DNA from: Pseudomonadota bacterium
GTDB taxonomy: Bacteria > Pseudomonadota > Alphaproteobacteria > Sphingomonadales > Sphingomonadaceae
NCBI GenBank assembly: GCA_020160755.1
Contig: JAIUPN010000002.1
Span: 1-64,000 of the forward strand
DNA length: 64,000 nucleotides
Reading direction: 5' to 3'
The number at the start of each line of letters is the position of its first letter. Within the stretch, counting starts at the first letter, position 1. Under the pieces are notes generated by a model. The model did no database searches and was not told where the DNA came from. It saw nothing but the letters and a program-made list of their open reading frames with translations. Below are positions 25,982 through 34,323 of the stretch, one piece after another. Both the position numbers and the translations under genes were made by a program.

Positions 25982-26892
25982 TGAACGCGCAGATCGAGCG
26001 GTATGTCGCATTGCATCGCAGTTTCGGCCGTAAGTTTGAAGTGCAGGAGCGATACCTCCGAATCTTTGCCAACTATGCTCATCGTTTTGGCGATCGGCAC
26101 GTCACAGTCGAGCGGCTCTACGATTGGTGCCGGTCAGCGAGTTCCCAGAACGTGGCGAGGGACAGGTTCGACCATCTGCGCCGTTTCTGTCTCTATGCCC
26201 ATGCCGAGGATCGGCAGCACCAGGTGCCGCCAGCAGGCGTCTTCGGGAGAGGGAAGCGACGCCGCCCGACGCCACATATCATCGAGCCCGAGCAACTCAG
26301 AGCGATCATGCAGGCTGCCCTTGATCTTCCGCCCGAAGGCAAGATCAGTTCGCATACCTACCACTATCTCTTCGGCCTGCTGGCGACGACGGGTCTGCGG
26401 ATATCCGAGGCGCTCGCACTCCAGCGCGACGATGTGGTCAGCGATGGTCTCATCATCCGCAACGGCAAGTTCGGCAAGCAACGCCTCCTGCCGATCCAGC
26501 CATCGACGCGGGCGGCTCTGGACACGTATCTGAACATCCGCCGAAGGCTGAACGCCCGTGGGGATGATCTGTTCGTAACCACGAGAGGCTGCGCGCCGCA
26601 CCGGACCGTCGTTCACATCGTCTTCGTCCGATTGGCTCGCAAGCTGGGTTTCCGCGGGCCGACCGGAACGCCGGGCATTCGCGTCCACGATCTGAGGCAC
26701 ACCTTCGCCGTTCGATCGCTGGAGTCCTGCCCGCGCGATCGGGAGGCGATCCGGCATCATATGGCGGCGCTCAGCACCTATCTCGGCCATACGGATGTGG
26801 CCAACACTTATTGGTATCTCGAAGCAACGCCGGTCCTCCTTCGCGACATCGCCGCCGCAGGTGAGCAGCTTTTCCTGGGAGATGCAGCATGA
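25978..26892 (+). CDS. RIT tyrosine recombinase B
   Basis: The protein has 304 residues. Catalytic residues are visible in TTGLRISEALAL (Arg I), the VHDLRHTFAVR box, LGHTDVANT and the Tyr in WYLEAT. The ATG at 25978 lies in the overlap with gene A. The gap and frame relations are those of a translationally coupled trio, which is thought necessary because all three recombinases act together. Confidence 0.92.
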   Translation: MMNAQIERYVALHRSFGRKFEVQERYLRIFANYAHRFGDRHVTVERLYDWCRSASSQNVARDRFDHLRRFCLYAHAEDRQHQVPPAGVFGRGKRRRPTPHIIEPEQLRAIMQAALDLPPEGKISSHTYHYLFGLLATTGLRISEALALQRDDVVSDGLIIRNGKFGKQRLLPIQPSTRAALDTYLNIRRRLNARGDDLFVTTRGCAPHRTVVHIVFVRLARKLGFRGPTGTPGIRVHDLRHTFAVRSLESCPRDREAIRHHMAALSTYLGHTDVANTYWYLEATPVLLRDIAAAGEQLFLGDAA

Positions 26893-27893
26893 CCGCGCTC
26901 GCTCCCCATCTCGCCGCGTTCCTGCGTGACCATCTTCCCAGGGAGCGCAATGTCAGCCCGCATACGGTTACGACCTACGCGAACTGCTTCGGGCTTCTGG
27001 TTCGGTTCGCAGCCGACCGCCTGAAGCGGCGGCCTACCGACCTAGCGATCGAGGATTTCGCTCCCGAGCTGATCATGGCATTCCTCGACCACGCCGAGGA
27101 TTCACGTAAAAACAGCCCCAGAACCCGCAACGCTCGGCTCGCGGCGATCCGGGCGTTTTTCCGTTACATCGAGTATCGCGTCCCAGCGTGCCTCGATCTC
27201 GCGCTGCGTGTTCGTGCCGTACCGACGAAGCGGACGGACACGACCCTGATTGACTATCTGACACGGGACGAGATCACCGCGTTGCTCGACGCACCCGATC
27301 CCCGGTCTCGCCTGGGCACCCGGGATCGCGCCATGTTGCACCTCGCCTACGCCGGCGGTCTGCGGGTCGCCGAGTTGCTGTCGCTACAGATGCAGGACTT
27401 TCCGGAACGCTCGCTCGCAACGGTCCACATCATTGGCAAGGGCCGACGCGAGCGTGTCCTGCCCCTGTGGCGCGAGACGCAGGCAGTATTGCGGGCTTGG
27501 CTCGCCGTCAGGCCGGCATGTCAAGCGATGGAGATATTCCTCAACGCCAAGGGCGAACCAATGACGCGCGATGGATTTGCGTTCAGGCTGGCCACGCATG
27601 TCGCCACGGCGGCGAAGAAGCAGCCATCGCTGTTACGCAAGCGGGTCACGCCCCATGTGCTGAGGCATTCCTGCGCAATGCACACGCTCGCCGCGACTGG
27701 CGACATCCGTAAAGTCGCGCTCTGGCTCGGCCACGCCAGCATCCAGAGCACGGAAGCCTATCTGCGTGCCGATCCTGAAGAGAAGCTGCAGATCCTCGCC
27801 GCGCACGGGTCGCCGATGGTCAAGCCAGGCCGGTTCAGGCCCCCAGATGATCCGCTGATCATGATGCTAAACGATATCAGGAAACGGTGCTGA
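26889..27893 (+). CDS. RIT tyrosine recombinase C
   Basis: The protein has 334 residues with a clear N-terminal SAM-like domain (RNVSPHTVTTYANCFGLLVR). The catalytic domain shows YAGGLRVAELLSL, PHVLRHSCAMHTL, LGHASIQST and Tyr in EAYLRADP. The start overlaps gene B by 4 bp. All three recombinase genes look intact, so the element may be mobile. Confidence 0.92.
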   Translation: MTALAPHLAAFLRDHLPRERNVSPHTVTTYANCFGLLVRFAADRLKRRPTDLAIEDFAPELIMAFLDHAEDSRKNSPRTRNARLAAIRAFFRYIEYRVPACLDLALRVRAVPTKRTDTTLIDYLTRDEITALLDAPDPRSRLGTRDRAMLHLAYAGGLRVAELLSLQMQDFPERSLATVHIIGKGRRERVLPLWRETQAVLRAWLAVRPACQAMEIFLNAKGEPMTRDGFAFRLATHVATAAKKQPSLLRKRVTPHVLRHSCAMHTLAATGDIRKVALWLGHASIQSTEAYLRADPEEKLQILAAHGSPMVKPGRFRPPDDPLIMMLNDIRKRC

Positions 27894-27923
27894 GGATCGC
27901 ACTCCGATTTCAGCAAGAAGCCC

Positions 27924-27962
27924 ATCGCCGAGTAGTTGTATTTGTCACATCTACTCGGCGAT
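27924..27962. terminator. Hairpin between recombinase trio and passenger gene
   Basis: A perfect 12-bp stem ATCGCCGAGTAG / CTACTCGGCGAT encloses a 15-base loop in the gap between the convergent recombinase C and passenger genes. There is no good U-run on either side, so termination could be weak. It may also be a structural element of the RIT unit. Confidence 0.5.
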
Positions 27963-27993
27963 CTATCAATGCATCGATGAGGCGGAAAATTTC

Positions 27994-28593
27994 CTAAGAT
28001 TTCTTTGATTTCATAAACGGCGCTCGCCAACTGGCTGATAAATCCGTTTCTCGCGGTTCGAGATTACCTTCGACCCTGATGAAGAAGTCGTCCAGGTCCG
28101 CTCTCACTTCCGGACTCTCTCCCCCCGCGGTCGCTTTCTCGTTCCGGGAAAACGGCGAAAAATTGGCTGAACTCTCCGGTCCGAAAAGTCCTCTAGGGTT
28201 ACGGCTTGTCACAGTGATCGTCGGCAATATCCTTCCACCACTTTCGAGTCTGCTGCCCATGTCGAGTAATGTAGCAACAGCCGCCGAAAAGGACGCGCCG
28301 TACAATTCATAGAGTACAGTGCTCAAACGAGACTCGTAATTTAAATCCCCGCACTTCAATCCCGAGAAAACACCCGCGTTATCGGTGGATTCTTTCAATG
28401 ATCGTTCTGCCGCCGCCACGCTGCGATAACCGGCAGCCTGCGCGATAGCCTTCCGATACCACGTGTACTTAGGGGCCGGCAGGTTTTGGTATTCGGGATG
28501 GGATAAAACTTCGGAGACAGCCTTCTCCAGTTGCGCTGCACGCTCCGAAAAAATTCCCTGGGCATGAGTTTTGGGGCGCTTGGAACGCGACAT
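27994..28593 (-). CDS. RIT passenger gene, unknown function
   Basis: The protein has 199 residues. It is basic at the N-terminus (MSRSKRPKTHAQGIFSERAA) and Ser-rich, with a helical first half (QLEKAVSEVLSHPEYQNL, WYRKAIAQAAGYRSVAAAER) that could form a small DNA-binding fold. I do not recognise a family. The base composition is lower in G+C than neighbouring backbone genes, and it is convergent with the trio, so it travels with the element. A regulator or host-protective cargo are both possible. Confidence 0.65.
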   Translation of the reverse strand: MSRSKRPKTHAQGIFSERAAQLEKAVSEVLSHPEYQNLPAPKYTWYRKAIAQAAGYRSVAAAERSLKESTDNAGVFSGLKCGDLNYESRLSTVLYELYGASFSAAVATLLDMGSRLESGGRILPTITVTSRNPRGLFGPESSANFSPFSRNEKATAGGESPEVRADLDDFFIRVEGNLEPRETDLSASWRAPFMKSKKS

Positions 28594-28828
28594 CGTACAA
28601 TCCTCCAGTCGTACATTGCAGGAGTCACGTACGGCTCTTCACTCCCGCATATCGACGGATCGATCGTTGCGATGAATTCTGGCTGGGATCACCCCTTCGA
28701 AGCCCATCACTGAGCCTGCCGTAGCCGCGCTGTGCCAGCAAGCGCTCAGGCATATCTAGCCCATGTCGGGTAACAAAACAAGGAGCGCATTCGTCATCCC
28801 GTCGAATGATCGCTCCAAGCAACATAGC

Positions 28829-28879
28829 AGTTCCTCCAGCTTGTTGGGGCTGGGGTCACCTTAATTATCTGGAGTAGAA
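28829..28879 (-). repeat. RIT terminal inverted repeat, right inner arm (51 bp)
   Basis: Exact reverse complement of 24386-24436. Its outer end TCTGGAGTAGAATCG supplies a ribosome site (GGAG) eight to nine bases before the ATG at 28883, from which the C-terminal half of the split helicase gene can be translated. The 289 bp between the passenger gene start and this ATG hold no other gene. Confidence 0.95.
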
Positions 28880-28882
28880 TCG

Positions 28883-30748
28883 ATGCCCTCACCCCGCAAA
28901 TCCGCGCCTACGCGCGAACCGCTCGACATAAATCTCGACTGCAAAGAATATGTGCTCGATTATCTGGCATCGAGCTTCCCGGTCCAGCTGTTCGAACCCT
29001 GCACCGACGGCGACGGCAATCTTTCCTCGCGCCCGGCCTATGACGGCGATGGCAATATGATCGTCAGCCGCGAAGCCTGCCGCCGCCGCGATGCGATGAT
29101 CGAGAAGCTGGCGAGCTTGCCCCCGGTGCCGGGCGCGCTCGACCAGATCGTCCAGCATTTCGGGGCCGACAAGGTGGCCGAGGTGACCGGGCGCTCGCGG
29201 CGGATCGTGCCGCGGGTCGGCGATGACGGTGACCTCCGTTTCGCGGTCGAAAACCGGCCTGGCAGCGCCAATATCGGCGAGACCCATGCCTTCATGGACG
29301 ATGAGAAGCGAATTCTCGTCTTTTCGGAAGCCGGCGGCACCGGGCGGTCCTATCATGCCGACCTTGGCGCGAAGAACCAGCGCCGCCGCATCCATTATCT
29401 GCTCGAGGCGGGCTGGAAGGCCGATGCCGCGATCCAGGGGTTCGGACGCACGAACCGCACGAACCAGAAGCAGCCGCCGATGTTCCGCCCGGTATCGACC
29501 GACGTGAAGGCGCAGAAGCGCTTCATCTCGACGATCGCGCGGCGGCTCGACACGATGGGCGCGATCACGCGGGGGCAGCGGCAGACGGGCGGCCAGAATA
29601 TGTTCAGCGCGCACGACAATCTGGAATCCTTCTATGCCCGCGACGCGCTCCGCCAGCTCTACATGCTGATCGTGCGCGGCAAGGTGGAGGGCTGTTCGCT
29701 GCTCAGCTTCGAGACCGTAACCGGGCTGTCGCTGCTCGATGCCGAAGGCGGGATTCGCGACGAACTGCCGCCGATCACGACCTTCCTCAACCGCATGCTC
29801 GCGCTCACCATCGACCTTCAGAATATATTGTTCGAGGCGTTCGAGGCGCTCCTCATCGCGCGGATCGAGGCGGCGGTGGCGGCGGGCAGCTATGAGGTCG
29901 GTCTCGAAACGCTGCGCGCCGAGAGTTTCGTCGTCACCGATCGCCGGACGATCTACACCCATCCCGGCACCGGCGCCGAGACCCAGCTTCTGACCATCGA
30001 CCGGAGGGACCGCGTCGTCCCGCTCTCGCTCGGCAAGGCGCTCGATCTCGCACGGACCGAGGACGCGGCGTTGCTGGTGAACGGGCGTTCGGGCCGGGCA
30101 GCGGTCAAGCTGCGCGCGCGCAGCCTCATCGACGACGAGGGTGCGGTGCATCGCCGTTTCCGCCTGATCCGCCCGATGGAGACAGTGCTGATCCTCGCCG
30201 AGCAGTTCGGGGCGAGCCACTGGACTATCGTCGATGCGGAGGCGTTTACCGCGGCGTGGGAAGCCGAACTTGGAGAGCTTCCCGACTATGAGACCGGAAC
30301 ACTGCACATGGTCTCGGGGCTCCTGTTGCCGATCTGGCGCAGCCTGCCGAACGAGTCGACGCGGGTCTACCGGCTGCAAACCGATGCGGGCGAGCGCGTC
30401 ATCGGCCGCCGCGTATCGCCCGCATGGGCCGCGCGGATCGTCGATGACGGGCCGCCGAAGCTGTCGGCCGAACAAGCCTGGTCGACGCTGCTTGCGGGCG
30501 AAGCCGTCCTTCACCTCGCTGAGGGTCAGCGCGTCGCGCGCGTCCGCTCGATGAACGATTGGCGGATCGAGCTCACCGGTTTCAACGATCTGGGGATCGA
30601 GCGCCTCAAGGCATTTGGCTTGATTTCGGAGATCGTCTCGTGGAAATTGAAGCTCTACGTGCCGGCAGGGGCTGCTGGCGCCGATGTGTTCGCGAAGCTC
30701 GTCGATCGGTTTCCGATTCTGCGGGTCTCGGATCGCAAGGCCGCCTGA
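28883..30748 (+). CDS. Strawberry-notch-like helicase, C-terminal half (split by RIT)
   Basis: The frame has 621 residues. The first ~24 (MPSPRKSAPTREPLDINLDC) come from the RIT outer repeat; native sequence resumes at about EYVLDYLASSFPVQLFEP. It holds the second helicase lobe (LVFSEAGGTGRSYHADLG, AAIQGFGRTNRTNQ with the arginine-finger-like motif VI) and the family's C-terminal domain. Together with 21726-24404 it rebuilds one protein of about 1,450 residues. The ATG and ribosome site lie inside the element's end, so the half may be expressed separately. The 541-codon antisense frame is a shadow. Confidence 0.85.
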   Translation: MPSPRKSAPTREPLDINLDCKEYVLDYLASSFPVQLFEPCTDGDGNLSSRPAYDGDGNMIVSREACRRRDAMIEKLASLPPVPGALDQIVQHFGADKVAEVTGRSRRIVPRVGDDGDLRFAVENRPGSANIGETHAFMDDEKRILVFSEAGGTGRSYHADLGAKNQRRRIHYLLEAGWKADAAIQGFGRTNRTNQKQPPMFRPVSTDVKAQKRFISTIARRLDTMGAITRGQRQTGGQNMFSAHDNLESFYARDALRQLYMLIVRGKVEGCSLLSFETVTGLSLLDAEGGIRDELPPITTFLNRMLALTIDLQNILFEAFEALLIARIEAAVAAGSYEVGLETLRAESFVVTDRRTIYTHPGTGAETQLLTIDRRDRVVPLSLGKALDLARTEDAALLVNGRSGRAAVKLRARSLIDDEGAVHRRFRLIRPMETVLILAEQFGASHWTIVDAEAFTAAWEAELGELPDYETGTLHMVSGLLLPIWRSLPNESTRVYRLQTDAGERVIGRRVSPAWAARIVDDGPPKLSAEQAWSTLLAGEAVLHLAEGQRVARVRSMNDWRIELTGFNDLGIERLKAFGLISEIVSWKLKLYVPAGAAGADVFAKLVDRFPILRVSDRKAA

Positions 30749-30759
30749 AGGAGCCCCGC

Positions 30760-31797
30760 ATGGAAAGTCCAGCCCGTGAACTTGCGCGCCGTCTCGCTGA
30801 GAATGCCGAGGCGGTGTGCCGCCACTATCTCTCGAACGGTCGCCGTGAAGGCCATTATTGGCTCGTCGGCGATGTGCATAATGCGCCGGGGCGAAGTCTT
30901 TATGTCCGTCTCAGCGGTGACGACGGCAAGCCGCGCGCCGGCAAATGGACCGATGCGGCGACGGGCGATCATGGCGATCTGCTCGACATCATCGCCGCGA
31001 GCTGCGCGCATATGAGCCTCGGCGAAACGCTTGCCGAGGCGCGGCGCTTCCTGAGCCTGCCTCCGCCTGATCCGGTGAAGCGCAACCCGCGTCCGCGGCG
31101 GGCGAGCCCGGGAAGCAGGGAGGCGGCCGCGCGGCTTTGGGCGGCTTCCAAACCCATCGCCGGGACGCTGGTGCGAACCTATCTCGCGGGCCGCGCTCTC
31201 CGGCGGGGCGGGGATTTGCCGGCGCTGCGATATCATCCGCATTGCTATTATCGCCGGTCCGAAGAGGATGCCCCATCGGTCAAGCCGGCATTCCCGGCGA
31301 TGATCGCGGCGGTGACCGATTTGGACGGCTCGCACATGGGCGTCCATCGCACATGGCTCGATCCGGCACGGCCGGCCAAGGCGCCGGTGGCCTATCCGCG
31401 GCGCGCGATGGGACATCTTTTGGGGCATGGCGTTCGCTTCGGGCTGGCGGGAGAGGTCATGGCCTTCGGCGAGGGTATCGAAACCATGTTGTCATTGCGC
31501 GAGGTTGCGCCATCGCTGCCGCTCGTCGCCGGTCTCTCCGCGGCGCATCTCGCGGCGCTCCTGTTTCCGGCATGCCTGCGGCGGCTCTATGTCGCGCGCG
31601 ACGATGATCCCGCCGGGCGCGCCGCTTGGGCGGCGCTGACCGAGCGCGCCTTGCCGCTGGGCATCGCGGTCCACCCGCTCGAACCGCAGCACGACGATAT
31701 CAATACCGATCTTCGCCGGTTCGGCCCGGCGCGGCTGGCGGAAAACTTGGGGTCGCAGTTGACGCCTGTCGACGCGGAGAGATTTCTTGGACGATGA
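30760..31797 (+). CDS. Toprim-domain primase-like protein (DUF7146 type)
   Basis: The protein has 345 residues. The N-terminal region (AEAVCRHYLSNGRREGHYWL, KWTDAATGDHGDLLDII) is the divergent zinc-finger-like module of plasmid primase-type proteins. A Toprim domain follows, with catalytic Glu in MAFGEGIETMLSL and the acidic pair in YVARDDDPAGRAAW. It lies 11 bp after the helicase gene with its own GGAG site and is a standard backbone partner of the strawberry-notch protein. It probably works in element DNA replication or processing. Confidence 0.85.
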   Translation: MESPARELARRLAENAEAVCRHYLSNGRREGHYWLVGDVHNAPGRSLYVRLSGDDGKPRAGKWTDAATGDHGDLLDIIAASCAHMSLGETLAEARRFLSLPPPDPVKRNPRPRRASPGSREAAARLWAASKPIAGTLVRTYLAGRALRRGGDLPALRYHPHCYYRRSEEDAPSVKPAFPAMIAAVTDLDGSHMGVHRTWLDPARPAKAPVAYPRRAMGHLLGHGVRFGLAGEVMAFGEGIETMLSLREVAPSLPLVAGLSAAHLAALLFPACLRRLYVARDDDPAGRAAWAALTERALPLGIAVHPLEPQHDDINTDLRRFGPARLAENLGSQLTPVDAERFLGR

Positions 31798-31847
31798 TGC
31801 CTGACAAAAAAGGGTTCGGCTTGGAGCCCGGACGCTATCGCGCTCTT

Positions 31848-32537
31848 TCAGCTATCGAGGCTCTTCTTTTCATAGATGGTCGTGATGGCCGTGCCGTCCC
31901 ACATATAGCAGAGATGCCGTTCCTGCCGGCTGTTGGACAGGAGGCGCGGCCGGAAGACGGCGGCGCATTCGCCGCCGGGATCGCGGACGCTTTGGTAGAG
32001 GATACCGTCCGCACCCGCATCGCGCAGTTCGGCCCCGAGCCCTTGCGCATGGATATAGCTGTCCGGATCGTAGAGATACGCATGGCTGTCCGCGAGACCG
32101 CGAATGTCGTGGAGACCGGCCTCAAGGTCGACGGCATAGACGCGCATGTCGATCTCCTGCGCGGGCTCGTCGGTCGCTGCGAGGAATCTGGCGCGGTGGT
32201 GCCGCGTTTCCGCGATCGCGGTGTCCAGCGTGAGGCCGGCGTAGAAGACACCGAAGCTGCCGTCGGTAAAACGGCTGCCCTCGGGATTGAGATGGGTGAA
32301 GGCGGCCATGATCGGTGTCGTGCCGGGACCCGAAACACGGTCCTCGGGCGGCACCAGCGCGAGCACGCCGACTTCGTCGCGGAGGCGGTCGTTGGTCATC
32401 GCCTCGATCTGGAAGACCGCCTCGAGATCGGCCGGCTCGGCAACCTTTTCGAACAGGCCGATCGGCGGGAAGCGGCTGGGGATGATGCGATAGCAGGGCG
32501 TCCAGCTCGTCGCCGTCACCGGAATGTCGAGCGGCAT
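31848..32537 (-). CDS. RES-domain toxin
   Basis: The protein has 229 residues. The RES family toxins degrade NAD+ and halt growth. The conserved Arg-Glu-Ser pattern is seen as YRIIPSRFPPIGLFE near the start (Arg), the Tyr/Glu part around FGVFYAGLTLDTAIAETRHH, and a late Ser in YQSVRDPGGE. The ATG at 32537 lies 4 bp after the antitoxin stop. The order antitoxin then toxin, both - strand, is the usual res-xre layout. Confidence 0.87.
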   Translation of the reverse strand: MPLDIPVTATSWTPCYRIIPSRFPPIGLFEKVAEPADLEAVFQIEAMTNDRLRDEVGVLALVPPEDRVSGPGTTPIMAAFTHLNPEGSRFTDGSFGVFYAGLTLDTAIAETRHHRARFLAATDEPAQEIDMRVYAVDLEAGLHDIRGLADSHAYLYDPDSYIHAQGLGAELRDAGADGILYQSVRDPGGECAAVFRPRLLSNSRQERHLCYMWDGTAITTIYEKKSLDS

Positions 32538-32541
32538 GGGC

Positions 32542-32925
32542 TTAGCCGCGCTGCCCGTCGATATATTGCCGCACGACATAAAGGTCCGAGACATTGCCCG
32601 ACACCATCCGGTCGAGGGCGGACTTGCCGGCGAAGCTCTTCGCCTTGTTCGGCTTGCGGACCCATTCGTCGGCGGTCTGCGGCACGAGAATCTGCAAGCC
32701 CTTGTAGATGCCCATGACATAGGAAATCCGCTCGAGCGCATCCTTCGAAAGCGCCGCGACCTCGCCGCGTTTCCAATTATGCAGCGTCGAACGGCTGTCG
32801 AGCCCGAGGACCGCCATCTGCTCGCTTTCGCTGAGCTTCCACGCCTCGGCGATGTTGAAAAAGGTGCGCAGCGCCGGGCCGGTAAGATCCTTCCGGTCGA
32901 TCATCTTGGCTACTGCCGTTGCCAT
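32542..32925 (-). CDS. Xre/MbcA/ParS-type antitoxin
   Basis: The protein has 127 residues. An Xre-like helix-turn-helix (WKLSESEQMAVLGLDSRSTLHNWK) is followed by the toxin-binding C-terminal domain (LERISYVMGIYKGLQIL, DEWVRKPNKAKSFAGKSALD). It neutralises the RES toxin and represses its own promoter, probably through the dyad at 32950-32966, 25 bp upstream of the ATG. Confidence 0.9.
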   Translation of the reverse strand: MATAVAKMIDRKDLTGPALRTFFNIAEAWKLSESEQMAVLGLDSRSTLHNWKRGEVAALSKDALERISYVMGIYKGLQILVPQTADEWVRKPNKAKSFAGKSALDRMVSGNVSDLYVVRQYIDGQRG

Positions 32926-32949
32926 GTCGGGCTCCTTTCATGGCCCATA

Positions 32950-32966
32950 TGTTCCTTTATTGAACA
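32950..32966. promoter_or_regulatory. Probable operator of the RES-Xre module
   Basis: The inverted repeat TGTTC-N7-GAACA lies just upstream of the antitoxin start in an AT-rich stretch (CTTTATT) that could be its promoter. It is an inverted arrangement, unlike the direct GAAC-N7-GAAC LexA boxes elsewhere in the window, so I assign it to the Xre protein. Confidence 0.6.
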
Positions 32967-33318
32967 AAAGTCAATATTTCATCCGAAAAGAAGCAATGAC
33001 GCGCGTCTCTGACCCGGTCCGTCATCCTCCGGGCGAACAGGTTGGTCTTCGCCCCATCCCGGCAGAGCCCGCGCCTCCGGCCTTCGCTGGAGGGCGACTG
33101 CGGCAGCGCGCGCGGGCCTCGCAATGGCCTGGCGTGCGGCTATTTTCCGCCGGGGCTCTGCCCCTTTGCATCGCGAGGCAAAATAGCCTTCGCCCGCCAT
33201 CCTTCGCTGCGCTTCGGCCGCCCGGACTCTGTCCGTGCGGTGCGGACCCGCACCCGCCGCCGCGGAGGCGTCGCCGCGAAGGCCGCGAGAGGCGCGGCCG
33301 CCAGATGCGAGAGACGCC
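32967..33318. other. GC-rich gap with inverted repeat
   Basis: About 350 bp without a believable gene. It contains a long-range stem GGCTATTTT / AAAATAGCC (near 33137 and 33179) around a GC-rich loop that itself has CCGGGGCTCTGCCCC. The pattern could be a small structured RNA, the leader of the DUF2493 gene or an old repeat. Frames on both strands are low-complexity Arg/Pro translations. Confidence 0.35.
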
Positions 33319-34260
33319 ATGACCGACCTGTCCGACCTTCCCGAACGCGGCGAACCGCATGAACCCGGCGCCAGCGCTTATCTTCTTCAGGAAATGCAGC
33401 TCTACGGCCATCGTCCCTATGACGACGAACCCGACGGAAGGCCGCTTCCCGACGACCGGCTTGCCGGCGGCGCCGTCGCCGACATCTTCGACGCGATGAC
33501 GAGCTGTCTTATCGACACACGCATCGAGCCCGATCTCGAGGATTTGCTCTGGAACATTGTCAATATCTTCCACCGCGCCGGCGAGCGGATCGAACGCGAC
33601 CTCGATCGCAACGAACAGGCCCAGCGCGAGCAGCAGCGCGAGCAGGACGGCAGTGAAATCCGCTCGGTCGAACTGGAGCGCAAGATCGCCGAAGGCATCA
33701 CGATGATCGAGCGCCGCGACACCATGGAATTTTTCCGCGAATGCGCCGCCGAGCAATTCCGCCTTCATGTCCGCAAGGCGTGGATGCCGCGCACCGGATC
33801 GCGCGCACAGCACAAGACGCTGACCGCGTCGATGATCGACAGCCGTGATTTTCTCGACAAACGGCTGCGCGAAAAGGCCGCTGTATTGATCCCCGAAGGC
33901 ACCCGCGTCGCCTTCAGCGGTGGTCCCGCCTGCAACGATCACCAGCATATCTGGGCCGCGCTCGATCGTATCCATGCCCGCCACCCCGACATGGTGCTGA
34001 TGCATGGCGCAACGCCCACCGGGGCCGAGCGCGCCGCCGCCTGCTGGGCCGATACCCGCCGCGTGCCGCAGGTCGCTTTCCGGCCCGACTGGAACCGCCA
34101 CAAGAAGGCCGCGCCCTTCAAGCGCAACGACCGGATGATCGACGCGATGCCCGCCGGGCTGGTCGTCTTCTCGGGCACCGGCATCCAGGACAATCTCGTC
34201 GACAAGGCGCGCGCCTTCGGCATCCCCGTCTGGGATTTTCGCGTGCCGCCCGAAACTTGA
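33319..34260 (+). CDS. DUF2493 (SLOG-like) protein
   Basis: The protein has 313 residues. The N-terminal half is charged and probably coiled coil (ERDLDRNEQAQREQQREQ). The C-terminal third is the DUF2493 nucleotide-binding fold of the SLOG superfamily: VAFSGGPACNDHQHIWAALD, then MVLMHGATPTGAERAAACWA, and VVFSGTGIQDNLVDKARAFG. SLOG proteins bind nucleotides or nucleotide-derived signals. DUF2493 proteins are common on sphingomonad elements, with unknown role. The ATG at 33319 is in the best position; upstream sequence is non-coding in character. Confidence 0.8.
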   Translation: MTDLSDLPERGEPHEPGASAYLLQEMQLYGHRPYDDEPDGRPLPDDRLAGGAVADIFDAMTSCLIDTRIEPDLEDLLWNIVNIFHRAGERIERDLDRNEQAQREQQREQDGSEIRSVELERKIAEGITMIERRDTMEFFRECAAEQFRLHVRKAWMPRTGSRAQHKTLTASMIDSRDFLDKRLREKAAVLIPEGTRVAFSGGPACNDHQHIWAALDRIHARHPDMVLMHGATPTGAERAAACWADTRRVPQVAFRPDWNRHKKAAPFKRNDRMIDAMPAGLVVFSGTGIQDNLVDKARAFGIPVWDFRVPPET

Positions 34261-34323
34261 CGGCAAATTTGACTGCAACATAGCTTGCCATCGGGCGAGC
34301 GGACTTACAGGGTGAGAATAGTC

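Larger units (their letters stand above)
24311..28954 (+). mobile_element. Recombinase-in-trio (RIT) element inserted in helicase gene
   Basis: Three overlapping tyrosine recombinase genes in a row, plus one passenger gene on the other strand, lie between long inverted repeats. This is the defining layout of RIT elements. The inner repeats (24386-24436 and 28829-28879) are 51 bp and perfect. They continue outward as imperfect repeats to 24311 and 28954, including a perfect stretch around TCGAGATTTATGTCGAGCGG. The element splits the strawberry-notch gene. Just outside the left arm lies a small palindrome, TTATCC-N8-GGATAA (24291-24310). Confidence 0.92.

Noticed and set aside
28889..30514. 541-codon open frame on the - strand
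   Set aside because: Antisense of the helicase C-terminal half, which has clear motif VI on the + strand.
32950..32966. Third LexA box
   Set aside because: The GTTC and GAAC halves are inverted, not direct repeats as in alphaproteobacterial LexA sites; it fits an Xre operator better.
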